DNA of 64,000 nt from Acanthamoeba sp. SK_2022b (GCA_027943245.1 JANDJZ010000013.1:186001-250000), one strand, 5' to 3'. Shown: positions 45,471-57,036, counted from the first letter of the stretch. Numbers and translations are program-made. Notes: generated by a model from the letters alone, not told the origin.

Positions 45471-48400
45471 ATGAAGAGACGATTGCCGTCGGAAGACGCG
45501 ACCACAAACAAGGGTGCATCTTCCAATCCCAAGAAAGTCAAACCAACACGTACGATTTCTCTTTAAATTTTTGTACGATTTTGTTCATCTTCATTCGATC
45601 GCTGACGGCGGGATGCGGCAGCCGACTTCTGGGTGGAGAAGACCGGTAACCACTGGGTTCGAGCACGGTTGGAGAGGGAGAAGGCCCAACTCGAACGGCA
45701 GAAGGCCGCACAACAGAACCAGCTGGAGGAGGAGAAGGAGCAGCGACGCAACGAAGATGTGCTGGCGCGACAGGTGACCAGCGTCATCCCGGTCGTTGCC
45801 GGCACAGAGCTGTCCACCATCACCGTGACTCCCTATCGCGTCGTCCCGCTCCTGCCCTTTGCTTCGCCCTCGTCCAAGGTCCACACCATGATGATCCGCA
45901 TGAAGCCCAACGAGGTGCGCCCCTTACGACAACATGGCTCCCTGATGCTCCGACTGTCAATCGGAGCTTCAGTTGCTCACTGCTCTTGCTGTGATGGCGT
46001 CGTCGTGCGAACGCGCAGAGGCTATGCTTTCATGGGCGCGTGCACATGCGCGTGTTTGAGGGATGCGCGCAGGTGTTTGGCCACCACTTTTACGCTTCGA
46101 CCGAATTCCATACACTGCTTTCCCCGTTCACCTCCAGGCACTACCCCTCCCCCCGCGCGCCGAGAGACAACTCAAAGCTGCCAATATCCCAGCACCATTG
46201 TCATTCCTGACCACTAGGCGGTTTCGTGTCCTGTACGCGCAGTGCGCTGTTCATCGATGCGGTCGCGCCGACGGAGGCCATGCTCAAGCTGAAGCAGGCA
46301 CGCGATGAGCTCAGAGCGGCCCACGCCACCGCCAGCGTCGCCGCAGTCCGGCCCCAGCTCCATCCCGCGTACACGGTGCTTGACGAGGACATCCACAATG
46401 TGCTGTCGACGAAACGAACGCAGGAGAACGCCGAGGGCAAGTGGGACGGCGAGACCGTGCTGATCCTGCGCAGCTTCTACGAGAAGGCGAGCAACGAGGA
46501 GGAGGAGCATAGCCAGGTGCAGCAGCCGATATCGCCGTCATTGGCTACGCTGCGAAAGTCGCCTGCCTCCCGCTACTTCCTCATCGAAGGGAAGGAGACC
46601 AATGAGCGCCGCCCCCCCAAGCTACGCGTCGCCCCACCCGTAGCCGTGGAGTCAAGCGACAGCGACGAATCCGAGGACGCGGCCAACGAGGACAAGAAGG
46701 AACTGCAGGAAACTCAGGAAACGCAGGAAACGCAGCAGAGCAAAGATGTGGTGGATGCTGCCAGGGATGGCGAGCCCAGCGAACAGGCAATGGAGGTGGC
46801 ACCCGATGCTATCAATCAGCAGCAGAAACAGCAGCAGGAGCCGGAGCAGGCGACGCCTGCGTCGACGGTCGATGGCAAGGAGGAGAAGAGGACCGAGGAT
46901 AGCAACGGTGAAGCAGGCGGAGCCCCCGGGGAGCCGGTCGTGCCCGTGCCCAAGGACCTCGACGATGGTGTGGACGAGAGCGAAGTCATGGAAGCTGAGC
47001 ACGACGACGGCGAACAACAGCGGACGAGGTCGGTGCCAACGCCAACGCCAACGCCAAAGCCCCTACAGGCAGATCCGAATCTCCTGCCCGAGCAGCGTGT
47101 GGACGAACTCGTCGACCTTCACCTGCGCATCCCCGGATTCTACGCCGTACGTCCTCCCGTGTTGCTTGCCGGCTGGGCTGCACGCACATCCTGACGGCAC
47201 AACACGCCACGACAGCTCTTCCCGTCCCTCGGCAATGCGGAGGAAAACGTCATGCAAGTGCCTCGCGAGTGGCCGAGCCTGGCCAGCTCGCTCGTGTCGT
47301 TCCCTGCCGCTGCCCATGGGCCGAGCCAAGAAGTGCAGGGATCGAGAGGCGCCAGGCTCGCCCACCCGCCGCGGGTGATGATCACAGGCAGGAAGGGAAT
47401 GGGCAAGTCGACTATTTCTCAATACCTCCTCAACTCGCTGCTCGACCGGTACTCGTCACCTTGCCACGCGGCCACGGCCATGACCACAGCGCAGTCTTGT
47501 TAACAACTTGCTCGCATGTGCAGGTATTCCTATGTGGTGTTCCTCGACACGGATTTGGGTCAGCCAGAGTTCACTCCCGCTGGCCTGGTGTCCCTCCACG
47601 TCATCGGCTCGCCCGTGTACGGGCCTTCCTTCACGCACCTGGCCACGCCCACCAAGTGCGTCTTTCCCTCCGCGTCGCTACGGCTGCTGATCTTGTGTGC
47701 CGCAAAAGTGGGAAAGGGATGGGGGGGGGAGAGAGAAAAACAGCTGACCTCAACCCTCGCATTAGGGCTTTCTTCGTGGGCGACGTCTCGGTGGACGAGG
47801 TCTTCGAGACCCATACTCAGGCGGTACGGCTTGATCCCTCCCCGCAGCCGCGATGCCGTCAAGCGCTCATTGTCGTTCGGTTCAGGTGCGCTCGCTGGTG
47901 GCCCACTACTACAGCGGCATTCTGCCGGGCACCAACATTCCGCTCGTCCGTCTCCCGCTCGTCATCAACACCCACGGTTGGCTCAAAGGTTTGGGCTATG
48001 AGGTCTTGCGTGATATGGTCAGCAACGCGCGACCGGACAGGGCCGTTCATCTCTACCCAATTGCCTTCGAACATGCGCGTACGTGCCTTGTGACGTGTGG
48101 TGTCGTGTGTCGTGTATGGCTCACAGAACGCCGGTGGCGTGCAGAGGGACCTGATTTCCCATTTGAGGAGGAAGAGGCCGGATTCCGCAGCGTCCACACT
48201 CTCCCCGCCGTCACAACAAAGCGGGCCAAGTACGTGCATCGCGGCGTGTGTCCTGTTGCGCCCGTCTCCTATCGCTCATCTTTTATTCGTCTTGCCGCTT
48301 TTCCGGCAGGATGTCCCTCGGCCCCGATGACCTGCGACGACTGCGACTGGACGCCTATTTCAACTGCTGGCACGAGGGCAGCCTCGTCACCCAGATCCCC

Positions 48401-49181
48401 TATCGCGGTAAGTTCGAGTGGAGCGCACTCCACTACATCTCCATCTCATATTTGTCTGTTCTTGCACGTTTTATGTGTCACACGCAGTGCCCTGGAATGC
48501 GGTTCGGCTGGCGTTCGTTGACGCCGACGTGCCGCCCTCGGAGTGCTTGCTGGGCTTTAACGCCTCGCTGATCGGACTCTGCGTCGACAAAGCCGACTAC
48601 CTCTCCTGCGCTCCCCCGGTTCGTTCTTCACATGGCGTTCATTTGTGGCAACGATCGCTCATCGTCTCGGCGACCGATCGTCTTCATCATGCAGGGCCAA
48701 CCCGACCTCAGCCGTGGGCAATCGATCTACCCCTCCCTTCTCTTGTCCTCGCCTCGATGCGAGTGCGTGGGTCTCGGTTCGTGCAAGCTGCCCCTTGCCT
48801 GTGCCCCCCCCCCCGTCCCAGAGTCGACTCACCGGAAAGGCCACATCGACAGGGATCGTGCGGACCATCGACCCGACGACGCATCATTTCTACGTGCTCA
48901 CGCCCGTCCCACTCGAGCAACTGCAGCGAGTGAACACCTTCGTGAAGGGCGCCATTTTCCTACCGGCCCCCACCCTTCTTCGTGGAGTACGTAGCCACTC
49001 CTCTTTCTTCCCCTCTCCTACAATCGTATAGCGTGGCCATATGGAGGGACGACCACTAAGCCCCATTTCACCCAATCAGGGCTGGCTCAGCAACCCCTAC
49101 CTCCTGGATGCCATTTCGCGAGCCGGAAGCAGCAAAATGACAGCGCGCTCCAACATCCAGCGAAAGCATACCGCGAAGTAG
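45471..49181 (+). CDS. NOL9: Polynucleotide 5'-hydroxyl kinase, Grc3/NOL9 type
   Basis: The start is the ATG at 45471 (MKRRLPSEDATTK, basic). A coiled-coil-like segment follows (RARLEREKAQLERQKAA), then a beta-rich N-terminal domain and a long acidic, Gln-rich linker (46600-47090). The kinase has the P-loop ITGRKGMGKST (about 47384-47416), the strand VVFLDTDLGQPEFTPAG (Walker-B-like, with DTDLGQ typical of Clp1/Grc3 kinases), VFFVGD-like AFFVGDVSV, and LPLVINTHGWLKGLGYE. The C-terminal domain ends HTAK at 49181. Grc3/NOL9 phosphorylates the 5'-OH end of pre-rRNA made by Las1 during ITS2 processing (family knowledge). It is therefore nucleolar and linked to large-subunit biogenesis. Exon borders in the long linker are reliable; those near 48800 are approximate. 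Confidence 0.85.
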
Positions 49182-49460
49182 GGCCCGCAAGATGTTAGGG
49201 CCTCCGCAGTAAAGCCTGGCGCCTTAACTGACCTCGCATCTCGCTTGTCGTCCGAAAAGGTGAAGATTACCACTAGGGGGAGTTGAACCCGGTAGGCCTG
49301 ACAAGCTTTAGTCTCCGATCATAGCTCTCCATATCAGCGACCATCAGCACCTCCTGTAGAGGAGGGTAGGATATTAGATTGAGGGACAGCATTACCAGAC
49401 CCCAGGAGTAAGAGGATATAGCAGACAGCCACAGCCATCCGTCACGGCAGAGGCGCAGAG

Positions 49461-50220
49461 ATGGATGGCACGAAGGATACGGCAATACTGGGCGGTACCT
49501 TTGCTGTTGTCAAGCGGCCCTACAAAAAATTGCCTCTGCGCTCGCGCCCCCTTTCCAGCTGTGGCATGGACCTACTGAGCTGGCATGGCCTTGTGCAAGG
49601 TACGCACCCTCGCGCTGAGCTTACTCGTGTTTTAATCATCATCTTATCCCGCAGAGCACTTACTGAATCCGGGAGGTGCAGCAGTCGACGGTGTTGCCCT
49701 TTTGTCGCCCCAAGGCCAGGTCCTCTATGCTTTTGGTTCGCTTCAGTCAGCCTTCTCCTTCGCACAAGGACAAGAAGATGAGGAAGATGCGAGGGGCGAC
49801 ATTGCGCTGCAGTTTGTGGGTCTTTTCGAACATCAATTTGATGCCAATAAGAAGGCAGACCGCGTGCAACGCGTCACGGCACATGTGGAGACCCACCAGG
49901 ACGAGGACAACCCCCTAAGCACTGACGACGATGACGCCCGTGATGTCATCACCAACCCAAGCCGCGAAGAGAGGAGGCCAAAGAGGCGACCTGTGACGCA
50001 GGAAGGCTTTGAGCTGCTGGGCGTCAAGCTTGCCGTCTGCCGGGCCGACATGCACCGGGTGCTGGCCCTCTCGGCGCACAAGGGTCGCGGCCTAGTGGTC
50101 CACCGACTGGCGAGCAAGGGCGGCGTGATGCTACTCCTCACCTTTGCTTCAGCACGACCGCACACCACCCAGCACATCGTCGGCCTCGCCGACCTCTTCA
50201 CCGGCATGCTCCGCCAATGA
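49461..50220 (+). CDS. Unknown 234-aa protein with a roadblock/longin-like beta pattern
   Basis: Two exons in exact phase: 49461-49599 and 49655-50220. After the splice the protein reads EHLLNPGGAAVDGVALLSPQ, then GQVLYAFGSLQSAF. This 'DGVALLSxxGxxLYAFG' strand pair resembles the start of roadblock/LC7 or longin-type domains. A charged, presumably loop region follows (ANKKADRVQR ... EERRPKRRPV). The end is again beta/helix (LLGVKLAVCRADMHRVLALSAHKG to GLADLFTGMLRQ). The relation to roadblock proteins is only a guess. The stop is 33 nt from that of the convergent NUDIX gene. Confidence 0.6.
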
Positions 50221-50253
50221 AGAGAAGAACCAAGATCTCTTTATCCCTTTACG

Positions 50254-50881
50254 CTAGACAATATCCTTCCTGGGCTCTTCCTCTTGTTCAGCCGGATTTG
50301 AGTGCGTGGTACCTCGCTGGCCGGGAGGCCTCGCTGCCTTCTTGGTCTTAGGTGCGCGCTCGGGGACGGGCCCGAAGAGGTGCTTTTGGGAGTTGAAGAC
50401 CATGGCCTGCGCGTCGGACTGGGCCACCCACGAGAAGGCGTCCAGCTCGGGCAGGCCTCGCACGTGCACGGGCGAGTAGTCGCCCTCAATGATCGACGAA
50501 CACTTGAGCTCCTTCTTTCGGTGCAGACGCAGCAAACCCTCCTTGTCGTCTAGCTCGTACACCAACACCTGCCAGGTCCATGGCCGTGAGCGTCACTCGG
50601 GTTGGCCCATGACGCCTCGAGGAGGAGGGAGCCGGCGTACTGTCTTCTTGGCGGCGCCCTTGCCGACAATGAAGGAGTTGATGGGCTGCGCGTCCGAAGG
50701 AGGGACGAGCGAGGCAAGCTGCTCTTCACCTTTGAGGTCTATGCCTGTCTCTTCTTTCAGTTCCCTCATGGCCGCTTCGATTGGAGTCTCGTCCACCTCC
50801 ACGATGCCCTGCGCTTTAAGTCAGTTGTACATCCAGCGTATATGGTTGCAACGCATGCACTCACGCCCGGACGCATGCGCG

Positions 50882-50956
<75 letters not shown>

Positions 50957-52228
50957 CACGCGCACAGAAGGCAGACCTTGGAAATGGTCCAGTTGCCATC
51001 GGCCGAAACCGGCGGTTTTCTGTTCGTGGCGTGGCACACAAGGTAGAGGCCGGCCGATTTGATGAGGAAGCCCGCGGAGGTGAGCGATCCTCGTGGCTCT
51101 GGCTTCGGTTGGCTCTCGCGCGCCTTAGGGTTGTAATTAAGCCTGGAATGACGTTGGTGGATCGGCGGATGAGCAGGAGACATTTAGGCTTAGACGCCTC
51201 GCGACAACAAACAGCAACGCCCACGTACTCGGGGATATTGTCGGTCTCCCAGAGGCGCTCGCCGCGAAGAAGCATCAAGAGCACGAACGCGTGGCCCATC
51301 TTTTTGTTTGGGTCGTCCAGCACCTGTGCCGCGAGCGATGGGGGCAGGTGTGAGCGAACGCTGCGGGTCACCTCGCAGTGGAGAAGGGTCGCGAAACGAG
51401 CACCTGTTGCAGACTGCGGCCCATGGAGACATGGTCGTAGCCATCAAAGTCCCAGAGATAGAGCCTCTTGTTTTGTCGATATATCTTTTCCAGCTTCTTG
51501 AACGCCACCGTGTTCTCCACCTGATGTCCACCCGTGTATTCTAAGCGATACAGACACTGCTTCGAGACAGCAAAGAGAGAGAGAGAGAGAGAGAGAAGAG
51601 AAGACCGCACCAACGAGGCATAGAGTGGAGCGTAGATACGCTTGCGGGCCGCTACGTAGCCGTATTTCTTGCCAGCCCAGTACGAATACTCAGGTTTGGC
51701 GCCTGTTGCAACAAACACCCATTTCAGGCATGCAACGAGCATCGCAACCATCTGGGCGCAAGAGGCGGAAGGTACCTCTGCCCATGGGGAAGCGCACGGG
51801 ATCGGGGTTGGCCCACCCGGCACATGCCCACTCCCAGTACTCGGCGGTAGGCTCGCCGGTCTCTGGGTCCACATGTTGCTTGTAGACCTAGGTCCATAGG
51901 CTGGTGAGGCTGTGCAAGTGGGGAGAGTCAAGCCCGACGCTGGATCTGCAGACCTTGGAGTATTGCCAGGCGTTCTCGACGTTCCTGGCCACGTGGCCAT
52001 CGTAGAGCGGCACCGGTCCCAGGAAGAAGGGGCTTAGCCTGCATAAGAGGCACCGGTGTAAGCACATGACGCAGACGTTCAAGGAGTTGTGGAAGAGAAG
52101 GAGGAGGGAACATGCCCGTGGCACCAGGGCTCCTTGGATCGTGAAGTGCAATTTATCACTAAAACCGAGGGGTCCACATAGTCTCGTCCGTTCACCGTGC
52201 GTGCGTCGCACTGCGTGTCCTGCTCCAT
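50254..52228 (-). CDS. NUDIX hydrolase fused to a large unrecognised N-terminal region
   Basis: The start is the ATG at 52228 (MEQDTQCDARTV). The first half is spread over small exons: YVDPSVLVINCTSRS, then LSPFFLGPVPLYDGHVARN, EYWEWACAGW, YSYWAGKKYGYVAARKRIY, NKRLYLWDFDGYDH and LDDPNKKMGHAFVLLMLLRG. This half is unlike typical NUDIX N-termini and matches a DUF-type conserved block rich in aromatic residues. The NUDIX domain follows (AGLYLVCHATNRK), with the box GIVEVDETPIEAAMRELKEE and TGIDL complete. It should hydrolyse a nucleoside-diphosphate-X substrate using the Glu cluster. Substrate and role of the front half are unknown. An intron holds a 70-bp CA array. Confidence 0.75.
50885..50954. 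repeat. (CA)n microsatellite in NUDIX intron
   Basis: About 70 bp of CA on the plus strand, (TG)n in the gene's sense, roughly 70 nt before the acceptor of the exon encoding GIVEVDE. Confidence 0.94.
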
Positions 52229-52717
52229 GGGAATTCTTCTAAAGATTTGGTGGTTTGAAAGATTATGATCAGAATCAATTTTGATTGGATGGGCCTGGGG
52301 TAGGCCTAGCTTCCGGGAATGCGTTCCGCGAATAACCACATCTGAATTAAGGGGGCAAAAAAACGTGTAGGTTGGCTCGAATGGTTTTGAATTGATTGTT
52401 GCTTTGGCTATGTTCTACACATTAATTATAAACAGGTGAAAGCAGAGCAAGAAAACAAATTAAAAATCGGCCCCATCATGACTCTCCTTCCATCTGTTTC
52501 GGCTGGTTCCCTTGATCTTGCCCATTTCTCTGGACAGCAAGGGCTTGCCCTCCTCCATCTTCGTCCGTGTTCAAGAGAGATGGGGTAGCTTGGCCTAATG
52601 CCTGTCGCAATGGCTCGATCAAGTGAATGGCCCCTCTGTTCATTGTTTGCTTCCTTCCGCTCTTCTACCTCGCCTCCCTCCCTCCATCCAACCGTTTTCC
52701 ACTCTCTCCTTTATCCT
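52229..52717. other. Intergenic region with possible short ORF
   Basis: Holds the upstream region of the NUDIX gene. It contains a minus-strand 32-codon ORF, described separately, at 52558-52460. Confidence 0.35.
52460..52558 (-). CDS. Possible 32-codon ORF or terminal exon
   Basis: The frame begins MEEGKPLLSREMGKIKG and ends HDGADF before TAA at 52460-52462. Third codon positions are GC-rich in the first half. It could be a tiny gene, or the last exon of the neighbouring 53110-52718 gene if that gene is spliced before its apparent stop. No homology recognised. Confidence 0.2.
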   Translation of the reverse strand: MEEGKPLLSREMGKIKGTSRNRWKESHDGADF

Positions 52718-53110
52718 TCAGCTGTCCTCTGTTTCGGAGTGGTGGCCACTGTCGTCTTGTCGCACTGCAGCGGGTTCGGTCGTCTTGTCGTTCGAATGTG
52801 CCTCCTCTGTATTCGTATCCTCGTCCTCCGTCAAATCGTCATCGTCTTCAGCTGAGCTCGTCTTCTTTGATGCAGCCTTTTCCCCTTGCCCTTCTCGAGG
52901 CGCTGGCGGAGGTGGCAGGGCTTCCTTGTCCGCGGCAGGACCCGCATTCTCTGATGGTCCATGCGCGGCGCCTCCCGCTTGGGTCGATTGAAGATAGTCC
53001 TTTACCATGGCCGCATCGGTCACCTTCTGGAAGGAGTTGTAGTCGGGCTGTCCGATGACGATGTCGAAATCACCCTTGCCACCCTTACCCCTGCTAAACA
53101 GTCCCCCCAT
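52718..53110 (-). CDS. Small acidic protein, N-myristoylation candidate, 130 aa
   Basis: A single-exon frame. The start chosen is the ATG at 53110, because it gives MGGLFSRGKGGKG, a good N-myristoylation signal (Gly2, Ser6, basic follow-up). The next segment DIVIGQPDYNSFQKVTDAAM may fold. The rest is Pro/Ala-rich and then acidic (SSAEDDDDLTEDEDTNTEE). An in-frame ATG at 53173 would bury the glycine. Function unknown; membrane association is inferred from the motif only. Confidence 0.55.
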   Translation of the reverse strand: MGGLFSRGKGGKGDFDIVIGQPDYNSFQKVTDAAMVKDYLQSTQAGGAAHGPSENAGPAADKEALPPPPAPREGQGEKAASKKTSSAEDDDDLTEDEDTNTEEAHSNDKTTEPAAVRQDDSGHHSETEDS

Positions 53111-53711
53111 GTTCTCGATCTCTTTTCGATAATGGATGTTGGTCGAGCGTCGGTTATTGGCGGTGGCGAACACGACGAAGAGGCCAAGGCGCGAGGAAGG
53201 GGGAAAAAACGAACGAGTGAGAAGGGCAACGTTATTAACTCAGAAATTATGCAATTATTTATAATTAATCAAGAGGCATCGAAATTTCCATCCGCCCCTC
53301 GGCCAAACAAGGGTTCTCCACCACCAACAACACCAACCAAGGGCTCGGAACCAGCTGTAAGACGAAGAAAGAAGGAGCCAGAGAGCTGAGAAACCTTACC
53401 TCTTTTCCTTGGTTATAGTGTTGCACTCCTCAAGGGATATCTTGGTCTAACAGCTTGAGGTTTTAATCCCCTGTTCGCCTACGTCCATCGATGTTCTTAG
53501 AGTCTCGCCACAAAGCTGTCGGACGGAAGGTCCTGTTTTGGGTTTGTGCCTACAAACCTCTATGTATCCCACCACCGCAACAGCACAAAACATGTGCTTT
53601 CTGTGGTAGTGGGCCCAACAAGCGGAAAATTCCCACCACCACAAAAATGCGGCAAAAAGAAAACAGATTTTGTGCATCTCAGAAATCTCTCCCGGAGCAG
53701 CGCAAAGAAAG
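53111..53711. promoter_or_regulatory. Divergent intergenic region upstream of WDR12
   Basis: 601 bp between divergent starts. Open frames here have poor coding character. No promoter motif assigned. Confidence 0.3.
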
Positions 53712-55280
53712 ATGGAAGGCGATCCGACCTCAACTGTGGCTGAAGTGGATTTTGAGAATGAAGAGCAGATCGAGGTTCGTTTCACCACCAAACTGAAAGA
53801 CCCCGCTCTGCAAGTTGAAGATACCCCCTTCTTCGTTCCTCTCCGGCTGGCACGCCAAGGCCTCTCCGAGATCATCAATTCACTGCTCGATTTAGGTATG
53901 GTCCCTCCTGTAGTCAGTTAATGCGGCAGCATTTTTCTTTTTTTTTTTAACACCGATTCCGTCATAATCTTTGTCAATCTCGCAGATCCGCCCCGTCTCT
54001 TCGATTTTCTCATCAACAACCAATTCTTGCGCACATCTTTGCTCACGTACGTGCAGCAACGAAATGTCAACCGAGTACGCGGCCTTGCTCTCTTGTTACT
54101 TCTTATCTGCCCGAACCCACTATAACGCACTCCATTAACAGGAAGAGACTCTCTCTATCGAATACACGGAGGTGATGCCGGAGCCGGAACACAAGCAAGA
54201 CCTTCCGCACGATGACTGGGTGGCTTGTGTGGCCGCTGGTGGTAATCCGTAAGTCCAGCGGCCAGCTGTGCGTGCTTAGCACCTGCGATTGCAGTTTGTG
54301 TGGCCACGTCTTGCTCATCGCTGGTCCCAATCCAGGTTTATTGTGTCCGGTTCGTTCGATCAGCAGGCACGCTTATGGAACGCAGAGGGCGAATGTGTCG
54401 CCGTTGTGAACGGTCACACCGGGCCTATTAAGGGAGTCGCCTGGATGTCGAAACGTACGATTTTGCCACGCTTCCCACCTTCCGTCCCGCTCCTGTTGAT
54501 GGAGTGTGTATTCGTTGCTGTCCTCTGCTCCGCAGCCTCGTCAGACAACGCGTCCTTTGTCACTGCTTCACAGGACTTTTCTTTGTTCCACTGGAAGGTA
54601 CCTATGCTCACGCTGGCAACAACACGCTACGTGAGACTGATTTTCACCCATTCCTCTTCGTCGTCGCCAGGTGAACGCCGCCGATAAGACGCACGAGGCG
54701 ATCAACAAGTACGTGGGACACACGGGATCGGTCGAGTGTGTTGCTGTGGAGCCCTCCTTCGAAAGGGTACTGCACCGCCGTTGTGTTCTTCTTGCCTCAG
54801 CAACACTGCGCTACTCACCATGCGGAAACCCTCCCTTTGATCCAGTTTTGCAGTGGCTCGTGGGATCATTCGATCAAGCTGTGGCACCCAAAGTCCACGC
54901 CGGCGGAGGAGGAGAAATCGGAGGTGAAGGACGTCGAGACAAAGAAGTCGGCGAAGAAGAAGGCGAAGATCACCGCCGACATTTCCAAGAAGGTGCGCCC
55001 TTTCTCGTTCAATCGAGGTCGAGTTGTGCTCCTTTACTAACGCTTACCCCTCCTGCTCTGATACCTCAGGGCTCTATCCGCACCCTGCAAGGACACACGC
55101 TGTGCGTGTCCTCTGTCGCATGGCCTACCCCCTACGCCATTTACAGTGGTTCGTGGGACCACTCGCTCCGTCAGTGGGACGTCGAGACCGGAATCGCCAC
55201 ACGAGTCATGGTACGCGGATGTCCTCCTGGAACGCTGATCAGCTAGCGGCTGCGGACAGAGGGAAATGACCGCGTTTGCC

Positions 55281-55336
<56 letters not shown>

Positions 55337-55773
55337 ATTTAGGCCGGTGACAAGGTTGTGAGCAGCATCTCCTACTCGTCTTCGGTCGGGCTTCTGGCTT
55401 CGGGCCACAACGACAAGATAGTTCGCCTATGGGACCCACGATCATCGGGTGCGCCCGTTCTACTGCTCTCCACGGGTCGCACCCACTCGCTGACAAGTCA
55501 ATCTCGTGTGTAGATTCGGTGGTGAAGGACAGGTTGATCTCGCACAAGCTGTGGGTGTCGAGCGTGGCCTGGCACCCGACGTCGAGCCTGCTGCTGTCAG
55601 GCTCGCATGACGGATCAATCAAGGTGTGGGACGCGCGCAGCAGGATTCCCCTCCACACGCTGCCCGGCCAGCACAAGGGCAAGGTGCTCTGTGTGGCGTG
55701 GGACGGCGATAGAATCGTCAGCGGCGGCGCCGACAACGTCATCAAGGTCCACAACGCTGTCAGCTCGGCCTAA
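53712..55773 (+). CDS. WDR12: Ribosome biogenesis protein WDR12/Ytm1
   Basis: The start is the ATG at 53712. An N-terminal NLE (ubiquitin-like) domain is present (IEVRFTTKLKDP, then TPFFVPLRLARQGLSEIINS and LFDFLINNQFLRTSL). It is followed by WD40 repeats: FIVSGSFDQQARLWNAEGE; ASFVTASQDFSLFHWK; FCSGSWDHSIKLWHPKS, followed by an acidic/basic insert before the next blade; AIYSGSWDHSLRQWDVETG; LLASGHNDKIVRLWDP; LLLSGSHDGSIKVWDAR; and RIVSGGADNVIKVHN. NLE plus WD40 with a charged insert after an early blade is the WDR12/Ytm1 layout. It belongs to the PeBoW/Nop7 complex in 60S maturation, and its NLE domain is the docking site of the AAA ATPase Rea1/Midasin (family knowledge). Confidence 0.9.
55282..55335 (+). 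repeat. (TG)n microsatellite before a 3' splice site
   Basis: About 54 bp of TG ends some 6 nt before the acceptor AG (TCATTTAG) of a WDR12 intron. Confidence 0.94.
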
Positions 55774-55968
55774 GCACGAATGAACATGCGCACAGGATGT
55801 GACGAAATTTCGGTGGAGGGGGGCCGCACGAAAACGAAGAACGAAAATTCCACCGCGTTGGGCAATACGTGGTCATCCGAAAGATTTGCCAGACTTGATC
55901 ACTAGTGCAATTGAAGGAGCGGCCCGCCAACGTTTGGGTAGATTGGAAGAAGGAGGTTCAACGTTACA

Positions 55969-56843
55969 ATGTTCAAAAGCTTCTTCGATGGCATCCTCGA
56001 ATGGTTCAGAAGCCTCTTCTGGAAGCAGGAGATGGAGCTGACGCTTGTGGGCCTCCAGAATTCGGGCAAGACTACACTGGTCAATGTCATCGCCGTACGT
56101 GCCTTCCGGAGTGCACTCGATCAATTATCAGTTGGCCTGACTCGATTTTTAGTGATATCTGCATTCATTGCCATACGCGCTGATCTAATGATTTACTCCA
56201 TTCAATTCAGTCGGGCCAATTCAAGGAGGACATGATCCCGACGGTTGGGTTCAATATGAAGAAGGTTACAAAGGGTAACGTCACGATCAAGTTGTGGGAC
56301 ATTGGCGGCCAACCTCGGTTTAGGAGCATGTGGGAGAGGTACTGCCGTGGGGTGAATGCGATCGTGTACGTTGTTCCCATCCTCTTCATCAATTCACGCT
56401 CGTGTTCATCATGAGGAGCAATCCAAGCTCTCCTTCTGTGCTGTTGACTCAACCGTGGCGGGGCTGCAGGTACGTGGTGGACGCTGCCGACCAGGAGAAG
56501 TTCGAAACGGCCAAGAAGGAACTGCAGGAGCTAATGAGCAAGCCGCCGCTGGCTGGCATTCCTCTGCTCGTGCTCGCTAATAAAAACGATCTGCCGGAAG
56601 CCGTAGGCGTGCATGACACCATTGAGCTTTTGTACGTCTCTCCCAATCCGCCATGCGATCCAACAACCAGTTCCTCTTGCTCTTGTCTGCCGTGCCTTGC
56701 TCATGACCACTCGTCCTTCCTCTAGGGACCTCAAATCGATCACGGGACGCGAGGTGTGCTGCTACTCCATTTCGGCCAAGAACAACGTGAACATAGACAT
56801 GACGCTCGAGTGGCTCTGCAGGCACTCTAAAAGCAGCAGCTAA
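55969..56843 (+). CDS. ARL8: Arf-like GTPase ARL8, 186 aa
   Basis: Four exons fit exactly in phase: 55969-56094, 56211-56365, 56470-56631 and 56726-56843 (561 nt). The N-terminus has [17 protein letters not shown], an amphipathic helix without Gly2. ARL8 is N-acetylated rather than myristoylated (family knowledge), which fits. G motifs: [51 protein letters not shown] and ANKNDLP; then [15 protein letters not shown]8 sits on lysosomes and drives their outward movement and fusion with HOPS. VPS11, a HOPS core subunit, is the next gene, separated by a repeat-rich island. That adjacency is probably chance. Confidence 0.95.
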
Positions 56844-57030
56844 AGTACTGGTCTTCCTTGACCTGCCCGGTTCGCGCAGATGCTGACCCCCTGCAACTTC
56901 GCGTGTGCACTTCAGGTGGGGCGGGAGGCAATTTTGTTGAGTAACCTTTTGAGACGTGGAGGGAGGGGCAGTCCACAACGAGCGACGCAGTGGAAGCCGC
57001 CAGTCACGCGCCACGGACCGTGCATGCACA

Positions 57031-57036
57031 AATAAA
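57031..57036 (+). terminator. Poly(A) signal AATAAA, probably of ARL8
   Basis: Canonical hexamer about 190 nt after the ARL8 stop. Confidence 0.5.

Noticed and set aside
49260..49330. A perfect tRNA B-box-like word (GGTTCAACTCC on the minus strand) suggesting a tRNA gene
   Set aside because: The T-arm does not form five pairs, there is no A-box or D-arm at the right distance, and the acceptor ends are not complementary.
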